A stretch of DNA of 63,960 nt from Polyangium spumosum (GCF_009649845.1 NZ_WJIE01000027.1:1-63960); one strand, 5' to 3'; positions 51,179-60,360 are shown, numbered from the stretch's first letter. Notes: generated by a model from the letters alone, not told the origin. A program made the numbers and translations.

Positions 51179-51534
51179 TTCCGGCACGAATGGCGATCTA
51201 CGTCTCGACCGAGCGGCTCGACTTGCGTCGTTCGTTCGATGGGCTCGCGGGGGCCGTGCGCGAGGTGCTGCGGGAGGATCCGCTCTCTGGTGCGCTGTTC
51301 ATGTTCTTCAACAAGACAGCGGATCGGGTGAAGATCCTCTGGTGGGATCGCACGGGGTTTTGCCTGCTTTACAAGCGGCTCGAGCGCGGGACGTTCCGCG
51401 TGCCCGAGGGGCTCGAGCCGGGCGCGACGTGCATCCCGATCGAGGCCGCCGAGATGGCCAGGCTCCTCGAAGGAATCCAGCTCCCGCCGGCGAAGCAGCG
51501 CATCCGCGCGCTCGATGCGGGTACGGTCAGGTAA
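51175..51534 (+). CDS. tnpB: IS66 TnpB (Orf2 family protein)
   Basis: A 119-residue IS66 Orf2 protein starting at GTG 51175, with the family motif IYVSTERLDLRRSFDGLAGAVREVL…DPLSGALFMFFNKTADRVKILWWDRTGFCLLYKRLERGTF. TnpB is needed with TnpC for transposition. The GTGA overlap with tnpA implies coupled translation. Confidence 0.95.
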   Translation: MIPARMAIYVSTERLDLRRSFDGLAGAVREVLREDPLSGALFMFFNKTADRVKILWWDRTGFCLLYKRLERGTFRVPEGLEPGATCIPIEAAEMARLLEGIQLPPAKQRIRALDAGTVR

Positions 51535-51581
51535 AACTTTCCACTTTACAAGACGCCACGGGACGTATATCAGCACGTCCC

Positions 51582-53229
51582 GTGACAAACCCTGAGCTCG
51601 AGGCCAAGGTCGTCGCTCTGGAGAGCCGCCTCGCGGGCACCTCCCGCGAGCGGGACAAACTTCGCCACGAGCGCGACGAATACCGCAAGCTCTACGAGCT
51701 CGTTAGCATCGAGCTCGACCGCCTTCGGCGCCACATCTTCGGTCGCAAGGCCGAGCAAGTCGATCCGGCGCAGACGCAGCTCGCGTTGAAGGCCGTCGTC
51801 GAGGCGCTCGGCGGGCTCGAGCAGCTCTCCGAGCAGACGTCGAATGAGACGCCGAATGCAGAGACGCCTCCCGAGCAGCCGTCCGGAGAGCGGCTTCCCG
51901 ACGGCAAAAAGCCCAAGCAAAAGGCGCGCAAGGTCACGCCCCATGGGCGGCAAATCCTGCCCGAGCATCTGCCCGTCGAAGAAATCGTGCTCCTTCCGCC
52001 CGAGGTCCAGGGTGAAGAGGCTGCCTCCTTCGTACGGATCGGCGAAGAGGTGAGCGAGACGCTCGAATGGCGGTCCGCGAGCTTCGTGCGAGTCCGGGTC
52101 ATTCGGCCGAAGTTCGCGAGGAAGGGTAAGCCGGAGGAGGGCGTGCGCATCGTGCCCGCGCCCGAGGCGCCGATTCCGCGCTGCATGGCGGGGCCCGGGC
52201 TGCTCGCGCACGTGATCGTGAGCAAGTACGGAAATTCGTTGCCGCTGCACAGGCAGGAGAGGATCTACGAGCGAGAAGGCGTGTCGCTCGCGCGCTCGAC
52301 CCTGTGCAACTGGGTGGGGGCCTCCACGAGCCTGCTCAGGTACATCGTCGACGCGATGGCCGTGGACGCGAAAAACTCGCATTGCATTGCCATGGACGCG
52401 ACCGGTGTGCTCGTGCAGGCGAAGGAGAAGTGCCGCAGAGGCTATTTCTGGGTGCTCGTCGCGGACCGAGACCACGTGCTGTTCCGCTTCACGCCGCGTC
52501 ACACCCAGGACGGGCCGAGAGACTTTCTGCGCGGTTACAAGGGCTACGTCCTCGCCGACGCGCACAATGTCTACGAGCTGCTCTATCGCACCGAGGAAGT
52601 GACCGAGGTCGGATGCTGGGCCCACTGCCGCCGCGGCTTCTTCAAGGCGCTCTCGTCGGACAAGGAGCGGGCCCTCGTCGCGCTCGGGTTCATCGGCAAG
52701 CTGTACGCAATCGACGCCGACACCAAGGAGCTTTCGCCGGCTCGCCGGACGGAGGAGCGCCGAAGGCTCGCGACGCCCGTGATCGAGGCTCTGCATCTGG
52801 CTCGACGTGGAGGAGCTCACGGCATTGCCCAAGAGCCCCATCGGCCAGGCCATCGGCTACGCCCGCAATCAGTGGGTGCCCCTCACGCGATTCCTCGACG
52901 ACGGCCGGCTGCGCCTGGACAACAACCAATCGGAGCTCGAACTCCGCCGGGAGGCTGTCGGCCGAAAGAATTGGCTTTTCGTCGGCAGTGACGAGGGCGC
53001 CGAATGGAACGCCATCGCCGTCTCGCTCATCGCCTCCTGCGAGCTCCACGGCATCGAGCCCTGGGCTTACCTGCGAGACGTATTGATCCTCCTGCCCGAT
53101 TGGCCCCGCGACCGCGTCCTCGAGCTGTCGCCCAAGTACTGGAAGCAAACCCTCGAGCAGACTGACGCTCGTGAGCGGCTCGATCGGAGCCTCTGGAGCC
53201 GCGTCCAGCGTCCGCCGGCCTCGACCTGA
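51582..53229 (+). pseudogene. tnpC: IS66 TnpC transposase, frameshifted
   Basis: This starts at GTG 51582 with the IS66 N-terminal coiled coil (NPELEAKVVALESRLAGTSRERD) and zinc-finger region, and holds the catalytic domain (HCIAMDATGVLVQ, …VLADAHNVYELLYR, GCWAHCRRGFFKAL). At about 52795 the frame breaks: the part from EELTALPKSPIGQAIGYARNQW to …DNNQSELELRREAVGRKNWLF continues in another frame to 53229. The final catalytic Glu region (DNNQSE) lies after the break, so the transposase is likely inactive. One extra or two missing bases would restore it. Confidence 0.85.
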
Positions 53230-53606
53230 CCGCGTACGCGAGCCATCCGAGGTGGTCTTCGGAGCCGCGCCATCCTCGGCGCGGGTTCGGCGGACACGTA
53301 CATTCCGTGCGCCCTTCGATGGCTCACTCGTCGTCGGCGCCATCTCCCCGCTTAGATTGGACGGTCCGGTCAAACCGCGACGCCGCGAAGAGCGTTCTCC
53401 GCCCCCGGGCCGAACGGCGGACGCATCGGCGCCCTTCCCATCCGCGCTCCGACCGCGCGCAGAACCACGCTTTCTCACGGGCTTCGGGCGAGCTGAGTCC
53501 CCCTGGGGTTCATCCACGACGAACTCGTCATGCTGCTGCCGCATCGAGGGCGAAGACTACGCGGCTGCACCGAGGTGCGCCATGATGCGAGTGGCCGAAC
53601 GGATAC

Positions 53607-53627
53607 GATATTCTTCGCCTTGGTCAT
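53607..53627 (-). pseudogene. Original 5' end of the DGQHR gene
   Basis: The original start reads ATGACCAAGGCGAAG (MTKAK) at 53627 downwards, then AATATC up to the target duplication. It is cut off from its gene by the IS. Upstream, the DUF6884-like gene ends 11 bp away, so the DGQHR gene was once the next gene of that operon. Confidence 0.85.
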
Positions 53628-53638
53628 TCAGAACCTCG

Positions 53639-54112
53639 TCACGCTCGTTTTGGTTTCGAACCTTCCGGCGTATGCGCCTTCAGCCACGCCACCCGTGCCC
53701 CGCATCCCCGAATCCCACGCAACGGCTGCTCCGGCCTCGGAAGGTTATGCCAATGCGCTCCATGCACGAGCGCATCGGCATACACCTTCCCGGCCAGGAT
53801 CACGAGCTGCGGAGGCACGCTGAACGACGGCAACACTTCACCGACCGTCCGCGCGCCCCAATCTTCGCGCTCGCTCTTGCGGAGTTTCCGGAGGTTTCGG
53901 TCGTACGGCCGAAGCACGGTCTTCGGAGCGACCGCGCCGTAGAAGGCGGAGACGATGATCACAGCGCCACACGTCTTCTCGGCATATTCGTAGGCCGCTC
54001 GAAACAGCGCCGACGTGTAGAACTCCTTGGCCAGCGCAGGCCTCTTGCTCTTCAACGCTGAGCACCCCACGAGTGCGACCCGTGGGGCGCCCGGCTGTTT
54101 CTCCGTGAACAT
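53639..54112 (-). CDS. DUF6884-like protein
   Basis: A 157-residue protein (MFTEKQPGAPRVALVGCSALKSKRPALAKEFYTSALFRAAYEYAEKTCGAVIIVSAFYGAVAPKTVLRPYDRNL). The 'VaCs..K...pa.A.elYtS.lF..a..yae......ilSA.yGlv.Pd.v..pYd' pattern fits DUF6884, of unknown biochemistry, often on phage and plasmid DNA. It was directly upstream of the DGQHR gene before IS insertion. A link to DNA base modification is speculative. Confidence 0.65.
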   Translation of the reverse strand: MFTEKQPGAPRVALVGCSALKSKRPALAKEFYTSALFRAAYEYAEKTCGAVIIVSAFYGAVAPKTVLRPYDRNLRKLRKSEREDWGARTVGEVLPSFSVPPQLVILAGKVYADALVHGAHWHNLPRPEQPLRGIRGCGARVAWLKAHTPEGSKPKRA

Positions 54113-54128
54113 CCGTGCGACCTCGCTC

Positions 54129-55124
54129 CTACTCGGCGGCGACGCGCGTATCCTTCGCCGCCTCGACTGCGGCCCGTATTGCCGCGCCAATGGGCCCCTT
54201 GAGCGCCTCCCTGGCGCGCTCCCTTCCCTGCCCAAGCGATTCGCCGTTGAACGAGATGTATGCCCCGCTCTGCTTGAGCACGCCGAGCGAGAGACCGACG
54301 TCGATGAGATCACCGGCCGCGTCGATTCCGAGCCCCCAGCGAATGTCGAACTCCGCCTCCCGGAACGGAGGCGCGCATTTGTTCTTCACGACCTTCACGC
54401 GCGTCTTCGCGCCGACCACCTGGTCCCCGAGCTTCAGGGGCCCCACGCGGCGGACGTCCAGGCGCACGCTCGCGTAGAACTTGAGCGCATTGCCGCCCGT
54501 GGTCGTCTCGGGACTGCCGAAGACGACGCCGATCTTGTGCCGGAGTTGGTTGATGAAGATAAGCAGCGTCTCGGCCCGGTACGCGATGGCCGTGAGCTTG
54601 CGCAGGGCTTGGCTCATCAGCCGCGCCTGGAGGCCCATGTGCGCGTCACCCATGTCGCCCTCGATCTCGGCCTTCGGTGTCAAAGCCGCGACCGAGTCGA
54701 TGACGATGACGTCGACGGCGCCGGAGCGCGTGAGCGTCTCGACGATCTCGAGGGCCTGCTCGCCATTGTCCGGCTGCGAGACGAGCAGGCGGTTGACGTC
54801 GACGCCGATGTTGCGTGCGTAGTTCGGGTCGAACGCGTGCTCGGCGTCGATGAACGCGGCGATGCCCTTCGCCTTCTGCGCCTCGTAGAGCGCGTGCAGG
54901 GTGAGCGTGGTCTTGCCCGACGACTCGGGCCCGTAGATCTCCACGATCCTGCCGCGCGGATATCCTCCGATCCCGAGGGCGGCATCGAGCGCGAGCGAGC
55001 CCGTGGGCAAGACGCGCACGCCGCGATCCGGATTGTCGTCCCCGAGGCTCATGATCGCCCCCTTGCCGTACTGTTTCTCGATGGCCTGCAGGGCGCCGCG
55101 GAGAGCGCCGTTGTTCTGCTGCAT
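54129..55124 (-). CDS. recA: RecA recombinase (element-borne copy)
   Basis: A 331-residue RecA. Walker [21 protein letters not shown], Walker [14 protein letters not shown], LexA/ssDNA loop L2 region [35 protein letters not shown], and the C-terminal domain are all present. It is slightly shorter than the E. coli protein (352 aa) and lies among plasmid-like genes, so it is probably an accessory copy. It is followed 16 bp later by the DUF6884-like gene and preceded by a hairpin. Confidence 0.9.
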   Translation of the reverse strand: MQQNNGALRGALQAIEKQYGKGAIMSLGDDNPDRGVRVLPTGSLALDAALGIGGYPRGRIVEIYGPESSGKTTLTLHALYEAQKAKGIAAFIDAEHAFDPNYARNIGVDVNRLLVSQPDNGEQALEIVETLTRSGAVDVIVIDSVAALTPKAEIEGDMGDAHMGLQARLMSQALRKLTAIAYRAETLLIFINQLRHKIGVVFGSPETTTGGNALKFYASVRLDVRRVGPLKLGDQVVGAKTRVKVVKNKCAPPFREAEFDIRWGLGIDAAGDLIDVGLSLGVLKQSGAYISFNGESLGQGRERAREALKGPIGAAIRAAVEAAKDTRVAAE

Positions 55125-55147
55125 GGTCGTTGGTCCACAAAAGAAGA

Positions 55148-55171
55148 GCGCACCTCCCCGAGAAGGTGCGC
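55148..55171 (-). terminator. Hairpin before recA
   Basis: A perfect 8-bp stem GCGCACCT (55148-55155) with AGGTGCGC (55164-55171). On the minus strand it is followed by TCTTCTTTTG. It separates recA from upstream genes. Confidence 0.5.
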
Positions 55172-55258
55172 CTGTCGAAGCTCCCAGGAGCCGCCATTCG
55201 CGGCGCATCTGGGCTCGGGTGCTTATTCGTGCGATGTCCGGAGGCAGCGCCGTGGTTG

Positions 55259-55582
55259 TTATTCCTGCTTTCGCTCGCGGCTCGCGTGCGTGGTCAGCCG
55301 CTCGAGGAGCGCGAGGGCCTCCGGAATGCGATGATCGCGACGCAGGTCGTCCAGGAGGTCGTTCACGAGGTCGAGGAGCTGGGGAGCCGCCGCGATGAGC
55401 TCGGCATCCGCCTCGATGACCTCCGCGACGAACAGTCCGTTCTGATCACGGATGATGGCCCTGCCTTCCGAGCACGAGGCGATGTGCCAGCGATCCTCCG
55501 AGGGGATGGTGGGCCTCGCCTTCATGCCCGGTTCGGTCGGAGGGCCATCGTCGACTTCCTCGGGCTCTTTGGTGCCGGTCAT
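55259..55582 (-). CDS. Small phage/plasmid-type protein
   Basis: A 107-residue acidic protein ([19 protein letters not shown]…) with the pattern [23 protein letters not shown], common in small mobile-element proteins ('ANArLIAAAPdLLeal'). Its ATG overlaps the stop of the ComM-like gene. Function unknown. Confidence 0.6.
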   Translation of the reverse strand: MTGTKEPEEVDDGPPTEPGMKARPTIPSEDRWHIASCSEGRAIIRDQNGLFVAEVIEADAELIAAAPQLLDLVNDLLDDLRRDHRIPEALALLERLTTHASRERKQE

Positions 55583-57120
55583 CAGCCACGCCCGAAGACA
55601 GGAGCGAGGAGAACGGCCTCGGCTACGTGCGGCGCGCGGACGACCTCGCTCCCGTCGAGGTCAGCGATCGTTCGGGCCACGCGGAGCACCTTGGTCCGGA
55701 GGCTGGCCGACAGCCCGAGACGCTCGACGGCCTGCTCCAGGGTCCGCTTGCCCTGCGCATCAGGCACAGCGATACGCCCGAGCTCGCGGTCGTTCAACGT
55801 GGTGTTGAGCGAGGAGGCGACCTTCTGCCGCGCCCCGCGCGCATGCTGGATCGTTCGTGCTGCAACGACCCGGTTCCGCACCGTCTCGCTGTTCTCGCCC
55901 TTCGCCTTGCCCCCGAGCTGCGCGACGTCGACAGGCGGCACCACGATCTGCATGTCGACTCGCTCGAAAAGCGGCCCGTGCACTCGCTCCCGATGACGCC
56001 GGATCTGCTCGACGGAACATGTGCACCGCCGTTTCGCGTCCCCGTAGAATCCGCAAGGGCACGCGTGCGTTGCCAGAACCAGGAGAGGACGCGCAGGGAA
56101 AACCGTGCGGCTCTGCCCTCGGATGATGACCGCTTCTCCGTGAGCGAGCGTTGTCTCCAGCAGAGCGAGCGAACTCCGACGGAACTCCGGCAATTCGTCG
56201 AGGAACAAGACGCCGCCGTGGGCGAGGGACACCTCCCCGGGACGCACGGGCTCTCCTCCTCCGACAAGTCCTGCCGGAGCCACCGAATGATGCGGTGCCC
56301 GGAACGGCCGGTTCGTAGCGAGCCCCTGCTCCGAATTGAGCAATCCGGCGACGGAGTGGATGCTCGTGACTTCGAGCGCCTCGTCCGCGGACATCGGGGG
56401 CAGGATCGTGGGGATGCGGCGCGAGGCCATCGTGATCCCAGCACCGGGCGGGCCGACGAGGAGAATCGAATGCTGGCCCGCCGCCGCGATCTCGATCGCT
56501 CGCCGCGTGGAGGCCATCCCGCGCATGTCCGACAGATCGAGCGCCGCAGACTGCTTCGGTCGGAAGGGCAAGCTCGCGCGCTCGAGTTCGCAGGCTCCTC
56601 GCAGGTAGTCCTGCACGGCATCCAACTTCCCCGCCACACGCACGTCGAGCTCCGATGCGCTCGCAGCCTCCGCGAGGTTGGCACGGGGCACGATCGCATG
56701 CTGGATCCCCTTGCTCGCCACACCCCGCAGCGCCGGCAGCACCCCACGAACGGGCCGCACTCCCCCCGAGAGGGACAGCTCGCCGAGCACGACGGCGCCC
56801 GGCAGCGTCTTCTTCTCAAAGGCAAGAATCACTGCTGTCGCAATGGCCAGGTCGAAGAACCCATCATTCCGAAGATCTGCGGGGGAGATCTTGACCGTGA
56901 TGTTGTAGCCGTCGAGCCGCACGCCGACTTGCGCGAGAGCGGAGCGGACGCGTACCTTCGTCTCGCGCAGGCTCACTTCCGCGAGACCGACGAGCTGAAA
57001 CATGCTCGCGCCCGTCTCGATCGTGACGACGATGCTCACGAGCGACGCGACGAGACCCGTGAGCGAGATGGAAAGCACCTCGCTCCGGAGGCACTTCTCC
57101 GATTGGGGATGCTTCCCCAT
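55582..57120 (-). CDS. ComM/YifB-like AAA protein lacking Walker A Lys
   Basis: A 512-residue member of the YifB/ComM Mg-chelatase-like family. Features: N-terminal domain (GASMFQLVGLAEVSLRETKVRVRSAL…), Walker B GGVLFLDELPEF, PCGFYGDAKRRCTCS and …IRRHRERVHGPLFERVDMQI. ComM normally drives branch migration during natural transformation. Here the Walker A reads GPPGAGITMASRR, with Ile in place of the invariant Lys (codon ATC). A good AAGGGAG site precedes ATG 57120. ATPase activity is therefore doubtful. Confidence 0.9.
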   Translation of the reverse strand: MGKHPQSEKCLRSEVLSISLTGLVASLVSIVVTIETGASMFQLVGLAEVSLRETKVRVRSALAQVGVRLDGYNITVKISPADLRNDGFFDLAIATAVILAFEKKTLPGAVVLGELSLSGGVRPVRGVLPALRGVASKGIQHAIVPRANLAEAASASELDVRVAGKLDAVQDYLRGACELERASLPFRPKQSAALDLSDMRGMASTRRAIEIAAAGQHSILLVGPPGAGITMASRRIPTILPPMSADEALEVTSIHSVAGLLNSEQGLATNRPFRAPHHSVAPAGLVGGGEPVRPGEVSLAHGGVLFLDELPEFRRSSLALLETTLAHGEAVIIRGQSRTVFPARPLLVLATHACPCGFYGDAKRRCTCSVEQIRRHRERVHGPLFERVDMQIVVPPVDVAQLGGKAKGENSETVRNRVVAARTIQHARGARQKVASSLNTTLNDRELGRIAVPDAQGKRTLEQAVERLGLSASLRTKVLRVARTIADLDGSEVVRAPHVAEAVLLAPVFGRG

Positions 57121-57161
57121 ATCGACTCCCTTCGGATGATTGATTGTGCAAAGGAAGAAGC

Positions 57162-57189
57162 GGGCCCGGAGGCACATGCCCCCGGGCCC
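57162..57189 (-). terminator. Hairpin before ComM-like gene
   Basis: Stem GGGCCCGG (57162-57169) with CCGGGCCC (57182-57189). On the minus strand it is followed by GCTTCTTCC. It isolates the small upstream gene. Confidence 0.5.
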
Positions 57190-57196
57190 ATTTCGA

Positions 57197-57535
57197 TCAG
57201 AAGACGCCGGACTCCGGACCCGTCCCCGGGTTCACGGGCTCGGCGCCCTCGGGCGGCTCCTGCCCGCCGAGCTTGCCCTTCTCGATGGCGCTCCGCAGCG
57301 CGACGGCCACGTTCGGCATGATGAGCTCGACCTCCTCGGCGAAAAATTCCGTTTCCGCCCGCGTGAGGCGCACGCCCCGCCACTCCTTCCGCCCGCGCCG
57401 CTTGTCCGCCGGCAGCTCGTCCTCGTGGATGTAGACGTGCCCGTCGCTGGCGAGCGCGAACGACGCCATGCACTCTTCCACGCGGTCCTGCTCCTCGGTC
57501 TCCGCGTTCTTCGTGGGCGACTGCTTGGACGACAT
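57197..57535 (-). CDS. Small acidic/charged protein, unknown
   Basis: A 112-residue protein (MSSKQSPTKNAETEEQDRVEECM…) with the sequence DGHVYIHEDELPADKRRGRKEWRGVRLTRAETEFFAEEVELIMPNVAVALRS. It is followed by a strong hairpin. No family is recognised. Confidence 0.5.
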   Translation of the reverse strand: MSSKQSPTKNAETEEQDRVEECMASFALASDGHVYIHEDELPADKRRGRKEWRGVRLTRAETEFFAEEVELIMPNVAVALRSAIEKGKLGGQEPPEGAEPVNPGTGPESGVF

Positions 57536-57554
57536 GTGTCTCCCTGAAAAAGCA

Positions 57555-57587
57555 AATGCGGCGCACGGGAGAACCGCACGCCGCATT
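57555..57587 (-). terminator. Rho-independent terminator after DUF6573-like gene
   Basis: A perfect 9-bp stem (AATGCGGCG, 57555-57563 with 57579-57587). On the minus strand it is followed by TGCTTTTTC. It ends the transcript that starts further right. Confidence 0.65.
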
Positions 57588-57606
57588 CTTGTTGTTGGTT
57601 TGTCGC

Positions 57607-58008
57607 TCAATCCTCTTCGGGCAAGAGGATCGTGATGACCGCCTCGCCATCGTCGCCGGGCCCGATGATGGCCTTCAGGTCGACGAGGGACGGTTCGATC
57701 GCGTCGGTGACGACATACAACTTGTACCGGATCTCAGCTTCATCCGGCCGTTGCAGGGCGGCGCAGCGGAACATCCACAGGATGTCCCAGAGCCTGCCCG
57801 TCGTATCGTTCCCCGCCTCCTCCGCGGCCGGTGACAGCTCGACGTACTTCTCCCAGACGGAGCGCGTCAGCGCCACCGGCGCCTTGATCCCGGCCTGCTT
57901 CGCGAGCACGGTGACGTCGACGAGCGTGCCGTCTTCGAGTGCCTGCGCGCGATTGTAGGCCGCAATCAGGATAAACTCTACACCGACATCATCATCTTCG
58001 TCGCTCAC
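57607..58008 (-). CDS. DUF6573-like protein
   Basis: A 133-residue protein starting at GTG 58008 (overlap of 4 nt with the VWA gene). It contains ILIAAYNRAQALEDGTLVDVTVLAKQAGIKAPVALTRSVWEKYVEL and DILWMFRCAA, matching the DUF6573 pattern ('iysytradAleDGvLvDvs..A.eaGfk.PvavTraVw..yv'). The family is typical of plasmids and phages; biochemistry unknown. Confidence 0.75.
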   Translation of the reverse strand: MSDEDDDVGVEFILIAAYNRAQALEDGTLVDVTVLAKQAGIKAPVALTRSVWEKYVELSPAAEEAGNDTTGRLWDILWMFRCAALQRPDEAEIRYKLYVVTDAIEPSLVDLKAIIGPGDDGEAVITILLPEED

Positions 58009-59174
58009 GTTGCCCCCGCGAGCAACGTGATACTCGAGCCCTCGGTCATCGCCTTGTCGTTGAGCTCGGTGTATTGCGCGGCCTTCTTCCGGAGCGGTGA
58101 GTCCTCCGGGATGGAGCACTCGATCGCCACCGTCCAGAGCCGCGCGCCGATGCTCGCCGCCGCGTCGACCGACTTCTTCTGCTCCTCCTCGTTCCGGTCG
58201 ATGCCGTCCGTGACGAGGATGATGTCGGCGCCGTGCTGGCCCTTCTGCGCGAGCGCCTTCACCTGATCCACCGCAACCCCGAGGGCCAGGCCGATCGCCG
58301 TTCCACCGCTGAGGAAGTGCAGGATCATCTTGACGACCCCCGCGCTGTCGTTGGGCTTCACGATTTGAATCACGGTGGACGTCGCGTAATGGACCACCGC
58401 CACGGGCCGATTCTCCTCCGAGGCGATGCGGGCGAGCGCCACCGCAGCGGCCTTCGCCCACTCGTTCCGGACTCCGGACATGCTGCCGGATTCATCGAGC
58501 GCCAGCACGAGCGGGCCCTTCGACTTCTTCGTCGTTCCCCGGACCGCATACTGCGCAGCCCGGCGAGAGGCGATTCGTTCGAGAGCCACGATCTCGATCT
58601 GCGGGTCGGTCAGAAGCACCGTCTCTGCCGGCAGAAGCCGGGCGACGTCATTGCCCTGCTCGACCGAGTACACCTCGCCCGAGACCCCGTGGACCTTGCT
58701 CGCGTGGGCGCCGCGGAGCGAAGCGAACATGCGACCTGCCAGCCGAGCAATCCGCTCGACCCGATCCATGTCGTCTCCCGCAGCATCTACTTGCCGGACC
58801 TGCGCCCAGGCCGACGAAAGATCCCAGCCGAACCCGTCCGACAGGTGCTTGACCTGCTTCGCCTTCTTATCGAACGTCGCCCACTCCTCGCGGGCGGCGC
58901 TTCGTATCTCGAAGGCCGAGGCACCTTCCGGGACATGCTTCCCCGCCTTCCACAAGAGCCCGAACGCGTAGGCCGCGCCGACCTCGTCGAGGGCGAGAAA
59001 GGCCATGTACTCGGCGGGAACCGTATCCCGCACGGCCTCGGCAAAAGACCGCGTCGGCGGATCCCGCCCGAGCCCCACGATCGCATTCCACAGGTCGCCG
59101 GCCTTCTCCGCGTCCTCGAAGGAAGCCTCCTTGACGCAGAGATGCCGGCGCCTTGCCTGCAAGAACGTGCCCAT
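58005..59174 (-). CDS. ViaA-like VWA-domain protein
   Basis: A 389-residue protein. The helical N-terminal half is followed by a C-terminal von Willebrand A domain. The MIDAS motif is ALDESGSMSG (D-x-S-x-S), with further metal-ligand candidates at …SGGTAIG… and ILVTDGIDRNEEE. It is adjacent to a MoxR/RavA-like AAA gene with a 3-bp gap, the same order as RavA-ViaA in enterobacteria. It probably recruits or targets the AAA protein. Confidence 0.75.
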   Translation of the reverse strand: MGTFLQARRRHLCVKEASFEDAEKAGDLWNAIVGLGRDPPTRSFAEAVRDTVPAEYMAFLALDEVGAAYAFGLLWKAGKHVPEGASAFEIRSAAREEWATFDKKAKQVKHLSDGFGWDLSSAWAQVRQVDAAGDDMDRVERIARLAGRMFASLRGAHASKVHGVSGEVYSVEQGNDVARLLPAETVLLTDPQIEIVALERIASRRAAQYAVRGTTKKSKGPLVLALDESGSMSGVRNEWAKAAAVALARIASEENRPVAVVHYATSTVIQIVKPNDSAGVVKMILHFLSGGTAIGLALGVAVDQVKALAQKGQHGADIILVTDGIDRNEEEQKKSVDAAASIGARLWTVAIECSIPEDSPLRKKAAQYTELNDKAMTEGSSITLLAGAT

Positions 59175-59177
59175 GGC

Positions 59178-60323
59178 CTACGGCAGCGCGTAGCGCTTGG
59201 AGAGGTCGGCCGTGAGCGCGTCGTGGGCCTTCTTGAGCTCGTCGAGCTTCGGCTGGATGCGGGCATGGGCGCGGCGCGACACGCCGTTCTTCAGTATGTC
59301 CTGCACGCGCTTGCCCGCCTCCGTGACCTTGTCCGCGAGCTGGGGCAATGCGGACTGATACGCCGCCGGCTCCGTCGGCCGATTCGCGTATCCGCGGAGC
59401 GCCTCGTCCACGATATCGATGGCCTGCGCGACGACGGAGCGATCGACCGTCTGCAGCACGGCGATGACACGCGCCCGATCCTCCGGCTTGTTCCAGAGCC
59501 CGTACTTCAGGACGGAGAGGTGATCGAGCTCGACCGCTGGCGCATCGTCGAGCCACGCCGCCGCCTTGAGGACACGGGTGAGCGCGATCCACCGCCGATC
59601 CGAGAGGACGAGGCCATCCGCCTTCAGCGCGGTACGGAGCCGGAGCAGCTCCTCGACGGCACGCTGGGGCAGCTCGAGGCGTTGCACGTCTTTGCACGCG
59701 GCATCCCACTCCGCGAGAGCGATCTGCGCCGCGGGCTTGTACTCGGGCGGCGCAGCGACGAGCTGCATCCACGTCGCATTTGCCTGCACGTACTCGACCA
59801 CGTCGCGCAGGAGGAATCGGTCGTAGATCGCCGCGAGGATTTCCTCCTCAGGCAGCTCGTTCGACGCGCCGACGAGAAGCCGCAGGGGAATCGGCTGTCC
59901 CTTGTAGAGCCGCTCGTTCATCGCGCTCAAGAACGCATTGAGCACGCTGTCCGAGCCCTTGAAGACCTCGTCGAGAAAGGCGCACTCGACGGCCGCGAGG
60001 CGGCCATCCAGGTTCCTCTCCCAGAGGTCGTTCTTGAGCGCCGAGAGCTTCACCGGCCCGAAGTACTCGTCCTCGGTGCCGAACTTCGTGACGAGCGTCT
60101 GGAACTTCCGCGCATCCGGAAACGACGCGAGGAACCCGAAGAAGAGCGCGCTCTTCGCCGTGCCCGGAGGCCCGACGAGCAGCGCGTGGCTCTGCGCGAG
60201 CGCGGCGAGCAAGATGCACTCGATCGCGTCCTCGCGCTCCCGGAAAGCCGTGTTGAGCCCATCACGCACGGCGCGGAACCGCGCGCGGACGGAGCCCATG
60301 TCGATGGAACCGTTCTTTTTCAT
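59178..60323 (-). CDS. RavA-like MoxR AAA+ ATPase
   Basis: A 381-residue MoxR/RavA-type AAA+ protein. Walker A GPPGTAKSALFFGFL, Walker B CAFLDEVFKGSDSVLNAFLSAMNERLYKGQP (RavA-like 'FLDEi.K....iLn.LL..iNEr'), sensor region …ASNELPEEEILAAIYDRFLLR. The RavA/ViaA pair remodels protein complexes. Here it is likely an element-borne chaperone system. Confidence 0.85.
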   Translation of the reverse strand: MKKNGSIDMGSVRARFRAVRDGLNTAFREREDAIECILLAALAQSHALLVGPPGTAKSALFFGFLASFPDARKFQTLVTKFGTEDEYFGPVKLSALKNDLWERNLDGRLAAVECAFLDEVFKGSDSVLNAFLSAMNERLYKGQPIPLRLLVGASNELPEEEILAAIYDRFLLRDVVEYVQANATWMQLVAAPPEYKPAAQIALAEWDAACKDVQRLELPQRAVEELLRLRTALKADGLVLSDRRWIALTRVLKAAAWLDDAPAVELDHLSVLKYGLWNKPEDRARVIAVLQTVDRSVVAQAIDIVDEALRGYANRPTEPAAYQSALPQLADKVTEAGKRVQDILKNGVSRRAHARIQPKLDELKKAHDALTADLSKRYALP

Positions 60324-60360
60324 GTTGTGGAGATCCGCGACTGGTTGAAGCCGCGGCGGC

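Larger units (their letters stand above)
50743..53606 (+). mobile_element. IS66-family insertion sequence
   Basis: A 2864-bp element with imperfect inverted ends of about 34 bp (25 identical positions, starting GTATCCGT) and genes tnpA, tnpB and a frameshifted tnpC in that order. The terminal G-T-A agrees with IS66 ends. It sits inside codon 7 of the DGQHR gene. About 375 bp between tnpC and the right end hold no evident gene, which is more than usual for IS66. Confidence 0.95.
50735..53614. repeat. 8-bp target duplication GATATTCT flanking the IS
   Basis: Perfect direct repeats GATATTCT at 50735-50742 and 53607-53614. IS66-family elements make 8-bp duplications, so this proves insertion and marks the exact ends. 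Confidence 0.95.

Noticed and set aside
53171-54061. Plus-strand ORF across the IS right end and the DUF6884-like gene
   Set aside because: It crosses the IS boundary, is Arg/Ser-rich and is antisense to a real gene.
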